Origin: Symbiodinium natans
Taxonomy: Eukaryota; Sar; Dinophyceae; Suessiales; Symbiodiniaceae
Direction: 5' to 3'
DNA length: 62,000 nt
Assembly (NCBI GenBank): GCA_905221605.1
Contig: CAJNDS010002117.1
Location: 1 to 62,000 of the forward strand
The notes beneath the pieces were generated by a model, which was not told where the DNA came from, did no database searches, and was given only the letters and a program-made list of their open reading frames with translations. The first letter of the stretch is position 1. Every line of letters begins with the position of its first letter. The position numbers were made by a program, and so were the translations under genes. Below, in pieces: positions 46,376 to 56,778 of this stretch.

Positions 46376-46630
46376 TCAGAAACGCGCCTGCATGAGGGGT
46401 GGGAGAGGCACTTCTCCAGGCACGTTGCCAGAAGAGTGCCCTGAAAGGGCACGGATCACATTGGCACTTCCAAAATCATGGAGCATCGCGGAAGCTCCCA
46501 GAAGTGCCACACACGTTTGCCACACACGTTTGCCACCTGGAGGTTTCCGAGGTCCCTCCGCCCTCGGCAGCGCCGGTTCGCCCAGATCGACCTCGGCGTG
46601 TGTAATGGGGAGCTTGCAATGCTCGTGCAA
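46376..46630 (-). CDS. Candidate exon, function unknown
   Basis: The minus frame reads CKLPITHAEVDLGEPALPRA, KRVWQTCVALLGASAMLHDF and GSANVIRALSGHSSGNV. The composition is even and protein-like, with no family recognised. Plus-strand frames over the same bases are Ser/Arg/Pro-rich and less convincing. Confidence 0.35.
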   Translation of the reverse strand: MHEHCKLPITHAEVDLGEPALPRAEGPRKPPGGKRVWQTCVALLGASAMLHDFGSANVIRALSGHSSGNVPGEVPLPPLMQARF

Positions 46631-46639
46631 AATCTCGTG

Positions 46640-47260
46640 ATACCTCGTGATGCTGGGCCAGGCTTTGTGGGGGGCTCTACAAACACAAGGCCCGCAAGAC
46701 TGTGGCCACTAGCCCAGGGAAGCTGGCACTGGGCCCCTCTTGTGGGGAGACACCGATTCAAATCAAAACAGGCCCAAAGGGCCCCAATTGTTTCTGGCGT
46801 GCGGGGGTCCGGATGCAGGGAGGATGCAGAACGACCCCTCTTTACCTGCACGGCCCGACGTGCTCAGCTGTGCAAGGCCATTGCCCGACAGTCTGGCAAT
46901 GCCTTTCTCAGTGACGACTGCGAGTGGCTGAAGACAGAGGCTGCCGACACCGACCCTCTCTTCAACTCAAACCCGAATCAACACAGCGAACCGTGGAAAT
47001 GCTGGTCACTGCCAAGCACTGGCTGTTAGTACACTTAGCACTGTACTGAGTGTACTGTAAACTTCGTAAACTTCACCTGCTGGCTCCTTGATTGGCCTGG
47101 CGAAGCTGTGCCCTTGGCCAATTTGCAGCCGGAACAAAATCCACGTGGAACTGCTGCTCACCTTCGGGTACACAAATCAGAAGTGTTGTACAGCCATGAA
47201 TGAAGGCTGCATATGTACTGTGCGCCTATTGGAAACAGAAGGATTCCAGTTCGTCTCCTT
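46640..47260. other. Ambiguous frames
   Basis: Near 46880-47000 both strands give plausible peptides (plus AIARQSGNAFLSDDCEWLK; minus VSAASVFSHSQSSLRKALPD). I cannot choose between them. Confidence 0.3.
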
Positions 47261-47266
47261 GGCATG

Positions 47267-47857
47267 TCAGAGTTCACAGACGGGCGGACCTGAATCGGAG
47301 AGATTTAGAAGAGTCTCAGGTACCAGCTGGGCTGCACCGAGCACCTCCCCCCATTTGCCGCTCCACGTTGGCAGGGCCTTTGGTGGTGTTTTTGCCTTCT
47401 TCTCCCAAATGAGTCCGATCATGTTCCTTTCATGGGCGGTGCTCCGAGCCTTGAAGGGGCTTCGCCAGGTCGCCTGCGCTTTGTCCAGGAGGTCACTGAG
47501 CTGCAACACCTTGGCCAGGCTATCTGCTATAATAGGGCTTTGTCGCTTTGTAGCTTTGCCTCCGCTTGACGTAAGTGTGCGTATGTCTGCGTTCCTAACA
47601 AGCCAAGTGTTCAAAGCCGGGGATTTGTAGTCGTCGCCTCCTACAATGAGGGGCCACCAAGATGCCCGGGCGCGCCCTACCCAAGCAAGCTCCGAAGACT
47701 TCGAGTGTGGGGACCGCACAGCTCTTCGCTGCACACCGTCCGCATAGGCGCCTTGCTGCACAGCGATGATGTCACGAAAAGCGACGCCAAGAGCAATTGA
47801 AAGCAACTGCAACAGCTGCCTTCCGATGATTCGGTGACCTGAAGGAAACTCACACAC
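47267..47857 (-). CDS. Candidate 196-codon gene or large exon
   Basis: A single open minus frame with a stop at 47267. The C-terminal 130 codons read as protein (DYKSPALNTWLVRNADIRTL, IIADSLAKVLQLSDLLDKAQ, AQLVPETLLNLSD). It is unusually long for an exon here. No family is recognised. An upstream minus piece near 48110-48190 (NLPAKVSEASAQVLEASFGR) may belong to it. Confidence 0.45.
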   Translation of the reverse strand: MCEFPSGHRIIGRQLLQLLSIALGVAFRDIIAVQQGAYADGVQRRAVRSPHSKSSELAWVGRARASWWPLIVGGDDYKSPALNTWLVRNADIRTLTSSGGKATKRQSPIIADSLAKVLQLSDLLDKAQATWRSPFKARSTAHERNMIGLIWEKKAKTPPKALPTWSGKWGEVLGAAQLVPETLLNLSDSGPPVCEL

Positions 47858-48371
47858 CCTCTCAAGGAGTGGGCCACAAGCAGTACTCTGAGTCCGATTC
47901 CTGTATTTCGGCCTCCAACAGCACAGCTAGTGCCACTGCTTGCGGGCAATGGCCAAGCAGAAAAGCCTGGTGCTCCTCGATTATGAAACCAAGTCAGCTA
48001 CAACCCAGTGCCCAGCCCAGTATCGATTTGGCCCACTTTGTGCGTCCTTGCTGGAGAAGAAGTGGATGAGCTGACAGCCAATCCAGAGTCATGCCCGAAT
48101 AGAATAACGACCGAAGGAGGCCTCAAGAACTTGAGCCGATGCTTCAGAAACCTTCGCCGGCAGGTTCTCTGCGGCCTTCCAGCCCGCAGAACTGCACATG
48201 CGATCACCCGTACGATCTCCACCCCGCAAGACGCATGACTGCACAAGTCGGGCACCTCCATGAGTAGGTCAGCGAGCGGGACACCGTCAGCTTCAATGCG
48301 TGAGCAGTCGTCTTTTCCTCACGACGTGCCCATACGCACTCACTTTACATTCACTACACTAGCGAGGATCT

Positions 48372-48790
48372 TCAGTGTAGCAGTGTATGACGGCGTCCTG
48401 CATCTTTCATATCTTTCCGATCAGCTGGTCCGACATTGAAGCCTCCTCCGTAGGAGCCTGCGCCGCCTCCGAAGTAGTCGTCATAGCTCCTTCCGCCTCG
48501 TGTGCAAGCATGTGCGAGCATAGTCGCAGCAACACGCGTGCAATATGCTGCAGTTTGGTCCACTGAGAGTGAAGCGCCGAAAGTCCCCAAATGACCCGTA
48601 GCCGTACCTGTTGTGATGTCTTGGTATGTCTGCATGTGTCTGAGATCTGCCCGCAGAACCTAGCGGGAGGTACAAGTCATCCCGTGAGAAGTCCGAATCG
48701 AAACCGGGAAAGCTGTCAAAGTAGTCGCCCAGCGATGGAGCACCAGCGGCACAGAAGCCTGCACGGAACTCTGGGGTTCCAAGACTCCAA
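48372..48790 (-). CDS. Candidate C-terminal exons, Gly/Asp/Tyr-rich
   Basis: An upstream piece reads APSLGDYFDSFPGFDSDFSR and DDLYLPLGSAG (about 48650-48750). The downstream piece reads SYDDYFGGGAGSYGGGFNVG and then a basic end with a stop at 48372. Both share aromatic-Asp-Gly low complexity, which suggests they are parts of one disordered tail. Confidence 0.45.
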
Positions 48791-48845
48791 AGCACAAGTT
48801 TGGGGTATCCAGCTGAGGGACGCTCAGGGCGCAGAGTCCGTGCAC

Positions 48846-48868
48846 GTGTGTGTGTGTGTGTGTGTGTC
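48846..48868. repeat. (GT)n microsatellite
   Basis: A GT dinucleotide run of about 23 bases. Confidence 0.9.
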
Positions 48869-49211
48869 CATGTCAGGAAAGTTTGGTACGAACTGTCCGG
48901 AGCTGTCAATGGACTACAAAAACACGGCCTTCCAAGCCGAACCTCAACCGAGCCCAAACAGCCGAACCGTGGCTTGGAAATCCCAGATACCGAGCCCAAA
49001 GTTGGCTCTCAAAAGCACCAAAGCCCATCCCTCCCCCACATAGCTCTACAATTTGCTACCAATGTGCTGCAGCACTGCTGCAGATACAGGAAGTTTTGGG
49101 CACATGGACCTGCTAGTGACAGCCACCATTGCACCAGCATGCAGCCATAGAGCAGCGGCCACGAATGTTCGGTAGAAAGCCCCGATCTGAATGGGCTTCG
49201 ACAACGTCTTG

Positions 49212-49445
49212 AAAACACTATTAATACTAATATTACGGCGGCCATAATAATTATAATGTAGGCCGCATTCATTATATTATAAGCGTGTGTACAAAAGCCC
49301 CAATTTTAATATCTTTTTGTGGGGCTTTTACACACGCGTGAACACAATATTATTACTATTTATCCGGGCTAATATTAATCTCTTTTGCGCCCGGAATAAT
49401 ATTAGAATGAGTGCGCCCGCGGTAATAATAATAATACTAATAAAA
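49212..49445. mobile_element. AT-rich palindromic island, possible fold-back element
   Basis: An abrupt AT-rich segment with nested inverted repeats. The central hairpin has left arm GCGTGTGTACAAAAGCCCC (49283-49301), a 19-nt loop, and right arm GGGGCTTTTACACACGC (49321-49337); a two-base bulge is the only difference. CCGGGC (49364-49369) pairs with GCCCGG (49389-49394). The outer edges are related inversely: TATTAATACTAATATTAC near 49219 against TATTAGTATTATTATTATTA read on the minus strand from about 49443. No transposase or clear target duplication is seen. It could be a MITE-like element or organelle-derived DNA. Confidence 0.55.
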
Positions 49446-49779
49446 GGAGATAAATGTCGATTTGCCTTGCTTGTTTGTCGTTCCAGGTGTGTGCTGACTG
49501 CTGTCCATGATTCTGATAAGTTGGCTGGGGCCGGAGCACTGCTGAAAATGTTCCTATGGGCTTTTGGCACCTGCCTGCTGGAGAATTGCACCTGCTATGT
49601 GCTTTCGACTAGACATTCATGATCTGACTCTGCAGCTCTGGAGCCATAGGCCTAGTTCAGCGATCGACGGGCGCATGGAAACTACAATTGGTGATGCATG
49701 GAACCGTGGAACCGAAACCAATGCCCGCGTACGCCAAACCCATCCGCGACTTTCGCCTGATCGGTCAACAAGCAGAAGT

Positions 49780-51170
49780 TACCAGCTACCCTCAAGGAGC
49801 CACGACAGCACATGCGCTCTCACGAGCTTTGCAGCTGACTTGCGGCGTCCACTCGGTCTCTAGCAACATTGGCAGTGATTTTGGACAGGCCGGCAGCAAA
49901 GTTATTCTTTGCTGAGCGACCTCTGCATGACCGCATGCGCAAACGACCTCAAGCCACAAGGTCTCGAGACATGCCTGCCTGCAATGCTGCTGAATTTTAT
50001 AGCATTTAGATGGCAGCGGTACGGTTTAAGGTCAAGGCCTGAGTTGAGAAAGCACTTTAGCCATAAAGTCGTTGATGTCGGCCTTCCATTTGTGCAGGTC
50101 GGCTCAGTTCCGTCACTCAGGCGTGCTTTGCCATCTAGATGAAGCTGAACCTACACATATCGACCCTCAACGCGGCCTTAGAAGTATCCAGGCCACTCTC
50201 ATCAAAAGCACCTGCAGACAGACATGCACCCGCAAGAAACTGTTGCTACGGGCCATGACTGCCAGCAGATATTTTTGCGAAGTAAGAGCAGAGCTCATGG
50301 CACACCCATCCTGAGTATCGCCACAACACCGCTGTGAAGCCAAGCTGGCAGCTGACTATTGCCAGGTAACCTGCACTCCTTCTCGCTGAAGGATTTTTTG
50401 CAGAGAGGGAGCCTGAAGACCATCAGATGCAAAACATGCAGTAGTCCAAACAGCAGAAAGGGCAGCTGGCCTGAAGGAATGACTCCATGCTGCCGGCTGC
50501 AGGCTCGGCCTTCACTGCTCGCATGTGCTCTTTCCCTGGAACATGCACAGCCAAACCTGAGATCTGCACTGTTCCTTCTTCTTGCAAAAGAGCTGTCCAG
50601 ATCTCCTTCAGGTTGGCCAATCAGAAGCAGAAGTAGCATATGCAGTCACATAGTAACAGTAACAGCTAACAACACTCAGCCAGGGATGTCGACTGCAGTT
50701 TGGCCTAGACAAGGTAGGTAATGCCAAAAGTGCTGTACGGCGGTCCTCTTCTATCAGGAACTCACGCCTGAGGCGGACGGAGTCCAGCAACGCGTGGTAG
50801 TCCAAATACCTGAGAGAGAAAGCAGAGGTCGGTCAGAGGCATGTGGTCAGGTCGTCAGGCAGTCAAGTCAAGTGGTCAAGAAATAAAAAAGCTCGGTACT
50901 TGCATTATTGGCTTCTCACATCACAGAGGAAGTTTCGAAACAGCAGAAGCACAAGCAGCGCTGCGCACGACTCTCCAGGATGCCGCAGGAAGCGGGCAAA
51001 GCACAATCCAATCGCCTCAATGCAGATGAAAGCCACCGGAGACTTCAAATTCAGTTCACAAATACAAAAAGGAAACTTGCCTCGACAATGTCAGCGTGCC
51101 CACCCTGCTGCAGGACCTCCCGGCATCCACTCGTACATCGTTGCTGCATATTGCTGCGCATTTCAAAACC
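49780..51170 (-). CDS. Unidentified multi-exon gene with well-defined exons
   Basis: Exon 51081-51170 has exactly 30 codons (SNMQQRCTSGCREVLQQGG inside) between AG and a GC donor. Exon 50725-50809 reads YLDYHALLDSVRLRREFLIE then EDRRTALL (28 codons plus one base, GC donor). Exon 50557-50605 reads EIWTALLQEEGTVQIS plus one base (GT donor). Exon 50039-50102 reads ADLHKWKADINDFMAKVLSQ (GC donor). The last three join in phase. A further piece near 49840-49915 reads FAAGLSKITANVARDRVDAA, with unresolved phase. The protein is helical and charged, perhaps a cytoskeletal or flagellar coiled-coil. No family is recognised. Confidence 0.6.
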
Positions 51171-51749
51171 CTCGAAAGGCGTGAGCGCAAAGCCTGCCGC
51201 AGGTCTGCTGATGTGAGGAAGCCTGAATTGTCCTTGTCAGCCTTTTGGCACCTGACCGAATGAGGAGATGCCCAGCAGTTGATTCTGCGAGCCAGCTGTC
51301 CGAGACGGCGGCTCGCGCTGGAGTTCTAGCGTGTCCATGTAACTCAGCTTGGATGCTAGGCTGTTTGCCACGAAAGCCTTGCAAAAGGTGCAGCAGAAGC
51401 AAGGGCACCTTCATGAGGAATATCAACGCAACAGCAGGCCTCGATGAGCCAAGTCCTGACGAGTTTCCACTGCTGTGCCCACTGACCCCACATTCCCGAA
51501 TCTCGGAGCAAAGCTCCCCAAGCGAGATTCCAGGAGGTGCACAAGACAAACCGAACGTTCGTGCCTTAGGATCTTTATGGATCTCTAGAGCTGGACTTCA
51601 GCTTCAACTGACCCTGCCACGATACCGAAAGAGATGGCCTGCAGAAGCGTCGTAGGTTCAACGCCTTTCCCAGCTTCAGAGGACGAGCTTTCAATAACAC
51701 GCTTTGGGGGGGAGGGGGGACTGCATCTTGGCAGCGACAACGGTGAACT

Positions 51750-54700
51750 GACATGTCTTGCGTCTGAGCGTCGAAAGAGGGCAACATGGAGCCATACGGA
51801 GACGTGTCGGCCAGCTGCCGGATCCACGGGTGCTGCAGTGCCTGTGTCATGCACAACCCTTACGCACCTCGACACCCGATGCCAGGTAAGCTTTCAAGTG
51901 GCCTGCTGTACCGTCAGTCGCTTTGCTGCCGTGCCATGCAAACACCTCTGGACGAAGTCCTGCAACAGCATTTTCCTGTACTGCCTGGAACCGGCTCCTG
52001 CAACAGAGCCGATGCTCCTTTGCTTCCTCCGAGATTTTGGACCAGAAGGGCGGATCCTCTTTGCAAGACGCTGGGCGCCGGCATGTTAAGGCGCTGAGAG
52101 GTCTCCGTCATCGAAAGTCGTGGTGTTAAGGCGGTGACAAATGACAAGTCAATCTTCTCAACTCTCGAGATGATGGCATGTCTGCATGGAGCAAAGAATG
52201 GCGGATACCTGGACCCACGAAGCGCAGACATCCCAACGCCAAAGATCAGCCACGAAGCTCAGAGCAGCTCACCCGCACAGAAGGAGGAAGGCAATGGCCC
52301 CCACCTTGGGCTGACGAGTGCTAACGTGCGCCCTCGGCAAGAGCTTTACGTTTGCACTGTAGGACCATGTACTGGTCAGTACGACCATGGTAGGACAGGC
52401 GGCATTGGGTTTGAGCTGGCCTCAGGATCGGGCACTCCACACATCACAAGCGGCCAGGAAGTCCCAGCCACAATCCTCCGCCGAGTTTGGGTATGATGTA
52501 TTGTGGAAGCACAGCTTTGAGATAGTCTACCGGCTTTCACACGGCATGGGGGGCCTGCTGCGCCATGTGGGCGTCAATGGCCTCCGCTTTCGGAGCTCAA
52601 AAGTGCACGGAGCGATATGCCTAGCCTGTTATATAGCTAAGGTGGCTTCAGGGAGGCCTCGGAAAGAAGGCGCAGGTCCAGCATGTCTGAGCTCCTCCAC
52701 TCTATAGGCCCTCTGTTCGAGGCTTCAGCATCTTCAGCCCTTGATATCGCAGCATCGAAAAACAACTGCAGCTGAGCTTCTCAGAGGCCACACCTGACAG
52801 CCAGTTACGCGACTCAACTCTCAAGTGGATAAGTACAAACCCTTTCGCATCCGTGCTACTGGTTTTAGCTACTTCGAGACACTTGGCAAATTGTGCACGA
52901 GTCAGCAAGCTCAGGCCGGTCTGGCCTGGCTTCAAGCTTGCGACCGCTGGCAGATGGTTCGATGGCGCAGCAAACTCCGATCCGACCTCGTGGCAGCATG
53001 GTTGCGGGTCCCGTGCGGTCTCGGGGGAGGGTAAGCCGAAGGTGTGCGAGCAGCCTGGAGCAACCTGACCGCCTAGAGTTATAAGATTCCGACTACAACA
53101 GATTGCTAATCTCAAAATCCTTTTTTTGCAGATATTTTGCAGACAGGGGTTGCAGATTTTTTGCAGATGGAAATCCAGGTTGCAGATTTCTTGCACAGAT
53201 TTTGCGGATGGCCATCATCACGCTGGGGACTGGCATTTCGGTGGGCGACAAATGTCCAGAAAGTTGTTTCTGCAAAACACACTGTGTTTTTCAGATTTTT
53301 GCAGATGAAATGAAAATCTGCAAGTCTGCAAACATCTGCAAAAAATCTGCAACAAATCTGCAACAAATCTGCAACCCAGATTTCCATCTGCAAACCCATC
53401 TGCAAAATATCTGCAAAATTTCTGCAAGAATAGTCACTTCATCGTGTATGGATCTGTAGTACCAACGGAATCTTATAAACCTAGAGCAACCCGCCTTGAA
53501 GTGCTTGAGAACTTCCGGCGCGCAGAAGACCAAGCGGCATGTCTCCAGGGTCATGTCGTCAGTTCACATTTGACTGTCTAGTTGCAGTGGCTACGGTAGT
53601 TCTGTAAGGGTCTGACTGTCTTGAAAGGCAGAAGAATGAGGCAGAAAAAGGGAGCTGTAAAGAGCTGAAAGGGTTCCCCTTCGCCGCTTCGCCTCGTAAA
53701 GCTGTGGGCAGGCGCTGCGTGGCCAATGGCGCACGCGGGCCTTCAGGCAGAAAGCTATCCGTCAGACACAAGCTTAGTGGCCAGGCTTTGCAGAACGAAA
53801 GCTAGCAGAACTACCCTTGGTGTGTCTGTACTGATGGCTACGTTTCTTCACGTTGGAAGACAGACTGCAAGTACTTGTGAGATAGTAGGAGGTCCAGATG
53901 CTCCATAGTATGCCTCATCTACAGCGAACTGTCGAAGTCAAGTTGCGAATGCGCATGCGGGAGTGTTTGATAGTCAGTGTTTTGACGGCTTGGACGCATG
54001 TTGTTCGAGGAAAACCTCTGCCTCACTCGGCGTCAGCAGCTCGCTATGACCAGAATCCGGCGCCCACTCGTCCAGGCACACCTGAAACAGGCACTTCGTC
54101 GCAGCATCGAGGTGCTCGTAGCAAAGCCAGCCCGCCTTTAGCTCAAGGCCGAAATCCACCAGCTTCAGCGGCGCTTGTGTCTGATCACTCTGAAACCTGA
54201 CAATCGCAAGTAGAAATCGCAGCCTTCTAAGTCCAGAAGTTCGAAGACTCGAAGCGCCTGAATGACTCGGGCGACAAGTGGCCATGGGATAGGCCGGCTT
54301 GGTGAATTTCATGAAGTGGCTGGCAGCAGACATCAGCTGTCTCAAAGACCGCATTTGCACTGTGCGCAGGTTTGCACAGGTTGAGGATGCCTCCAACATG
54401 TGCTTGATGAGCATTGCGCACTCTTGCTCTGAGAAGACATTCCGCTGCAAAATGCGATCTTGCCTACAGCCGGTCGAAATCTGTTTCATGAGCTGAATTT
54501 GGAGCTTGCATGGATTAGCAGCGCAGTACTATGACGAGGACACTGTGCCGCCACTGCAGAGCTCCGTGACCTTTGCAGAAAGCGGCAGGGTCTCTGGATG
54601 CGCTGAGGAGCAAGTGAAGGGGGCATTGAACCCTTTCAGCAGATGTCTGCGGTTCCCCGCCAGCGCCATCGATCTGGAGTCCTCATAAACGGCGAGGATC
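51750..54700 (-). CDS. Protein kinase-like gene with degenerate catalytic loop
   Basis: The exons follow the kinase fold in order. 54661-54700 ILAVYEDSRSMAL; 54544-54570 VTELCSGGT (hinge); 54391-54492 LMKQISTGCRQDRILQRNV through ECAMLIKHMLE; 54258-54319 LHEIHQAGLSHGHLSPESF (catalytic loop); from 54196 APLKLVDFGLE (DFG; its Asp at 54154-54156). After a gap of about 1.6 kb: CDVWS ending at 52434; 52273-52304 VGAIAFLLLCG; from 52208 YPPFFAPCRHAIISR; 52018-52058 PPFWSKISEEAK; 51903-51959 DFVQRCLHGTAAKRLTVQQ; from 51841 ALQHPWIRQLAD. Most joins are in phase; donors are GT, GC and one GA. It looks CDPK/CAMK-like. HRDLKPEN reads HGHLSPES, so the catalytic Asp, Lys and Asn are lost and it is probably a pseudokinase. 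The ATP-binding lysine exon and the activation segment were not found. Confidence 0.8.
53058..53491. mobile_element. Fold-back element with terminal inverted repeats in a kinase-gene intron
   Basis: Left end CTAGAGTTATAAGATTCCG...ACTACA (53073-53097) matches the reverse complement of the right end TGTAGT...CGGAATCTTATAAACCTAG (53455-53484). Internally the left half repeats TTTTGCAGAT (from about 53118 to 53190) and the right half repeats ATCTGCAAAA (from about 53320 to 53425), so the body is an imperfect inverted repeat. GAGCAACC lies outside both ends (53058 and 53484) and may be a target duplication, although seven extra bases sit between it and the left terminus. No coding capacity. Confidence 0.65.
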
Positions 54701-56633
54701 CTGCAGCAAGGTAATTTCTGCACAGACCTGTGCAGTGCACATGAAGCCGTCCCCGATGAAAGTTCAAGAAAACTTCGAAAAGTTGGAACATCTCAAGTGG
54801 CAGGCTATACAGAAACCGCCCCGAGCAGTGATATCAAAAGGGAGAACAAAGTGCTTGCCCTTTCTTCCAGGAGCCCTATACACACTCACCAATACCAGTA
54901 AAGTAAACCCTGCTTCACATGCTCGATTTCCCACAAGGTGCCTGGCAGTTCCCACGAACTGCTGAGCCTGCAGCTGCGCAACGTGCGCCCTGCCATTGCT
55001 GCGCAGCAGAGCACGGCAAACGACTCAATGGCATCTGATGGCACACACTGCTGGACACTGATGGCTCCATGCCTGAGCTTCTCCTGGCGGAGTCTGCCAC
55101 ATGGCTTGCGTAGCGAACTGAGCCGGTACACCTCAACGGAACTTGTGCGTACAGCTGATCACCAACGCTGGCTAAAACTTTTCTGAGAGCGAGTGCTGCT
55201 CCACTTTGGTCTGCAGCGAGACGAACACCGGGCAGATCCTCTCAGTTGCATTCAAAGAATTGAGTCAGACGCCGATGGTACGTTTCAAGAGGTTTCAAAG
55301 CATCAGGCCTGAATGCTGGGCTCCTGAATTTCGTAGTGCTGCGTCAGCTTTGCCAGCGGCCTCTTGGCTCATAGCTGGAGTTCACAGGAGGTGCACCTTC
55401 CTCGGATATCGCTAGGACCGGTACCAGCTCTGAACATTGCGAACCACTCCCGCAGAAGCAGCCTGTTCATGAGAGCCGGAGGGCACCCTGGTTCGGTTCT
55501 CGTCATGGCACGCCAATTGCGCACTCGTCATCTAGGAGGGTGTAGGAACGTTTTTAGGAGGACGGCGCACCTCTATTCCTCTGCCTTTACACAGAAGACA
55601 CAGGTGTAATTCAGAGGCTTGTAGGAGAGCTAGCTGCTTTCGTTCGTCTCCCTTTGTACCAATATTTAATTTTCAAGGCAATCCTACGTTGCCTACCCCG
55701 AACCCCAAGTCCCTGTCATAACAGTCAGCACTATCGCGCGTGACCTGGCCGGTGGAGTGACTCGACGAACCTGAGTTGCATCAGAAGCCATTGCTTCTCG
55801 AATTGCTCATAAGCTAAGAGGGCAGCTGGTCATGTGAAGGCAAGAGGCTTTGCAGGCTGATCTTTGCCAAGCCGTCAATGTCGATGTCACTTGCTGCTAG
55901 CAGCTGAATCCTTCAGGAGGCCACAGCGGCGTCACCCCGCAGAGTTATCGCAGAGCTTCCTTCCAAAATGGACCGTGGACTGAGAGCCAGGCACTACCCC
56001 ATCGCTTGGAGAGCAGAACTGGGCACCCATTGGCGTGCAAAAGCACGTTAGGTTAGTGTCTATGTTCACAAGCGTTGGCTCCTTCAGTCAGACAAGGGCA
56101 TGTGAGCTGTCAGTCGTTCATGTCGTTCGTGCTCATGGAGCAGGTACGTATTCGCGGAGCAATGATCCAGACTTGATGGACGAGCTGCGGTATCATGCAG
56201 TGTCCGTTCCCTTCCTGCTGCGCTGCTCAGAGTTCGTGCTGACACTTCCGACACAACATGTGGCTTTGGCTACTTTGGCTTGCCTAAAGCATTCGCATCC
56301 ACGTGCGCATCGACGCGCTCCATGTGAGACTCGCACATGGCCTTAAAGAGTCTTAAGACCATCTCAGCGCCGCAGCACCCAGCTCCTTTGTCGCGTGTTT
56401 TGTGGGTGGGTTTGGGCATAGACTTTAAACATCTGAAGTCTGAAGTGGCCGTAATATTGGTCTGGGGCGCATTGACCAAGCCGCTGCCCTGTACCCTCGA
56501 AGAGGCGAGGCAACGTACTTGTGGCTGGAGCCTGTCTCAAGACCGGAAGATGATTGACCATGCCACGGCTGCATGTCAACAAAACATTCAGCCTGTTGTT
56601 GCGGGCGCGGTCGAGCTGGACCGCCATACTGAC

Positions 56634-56681
56634 CTTTGCAGGCGACTGGAGAAACTCTGTGTGGAGTTCTTCGTCTGCCAT
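56634..56681 (-). CDS. Probable first coding exon (kinase-like gene or separate gene)
   Basis: The ATG at 56681 is in a good context (caaaATGGCAG) and is followed by ADEELHTEFLQSPAK, ending exactly at AAG|GTCAGT, an excellent donor. It starts 98 bp downstream of the stop of the membrane-protein gene. Downstream minus pieces (for example AEMVLRLFKAMCESHMERV near 56300-56360) may link it to the kinase exons that begin at 54700. That link is inference. Confidence 0.5.
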
Positions 56682-56778
56682 TTTGAGCGCTTGGCTTGCA
56701 GGAGGCCCTCCTTGCGCATAGATGGGCTCGGCCTCCTGCCCCCGGCATTTGGCTCATCATCAGGAAACCACGATGCCG

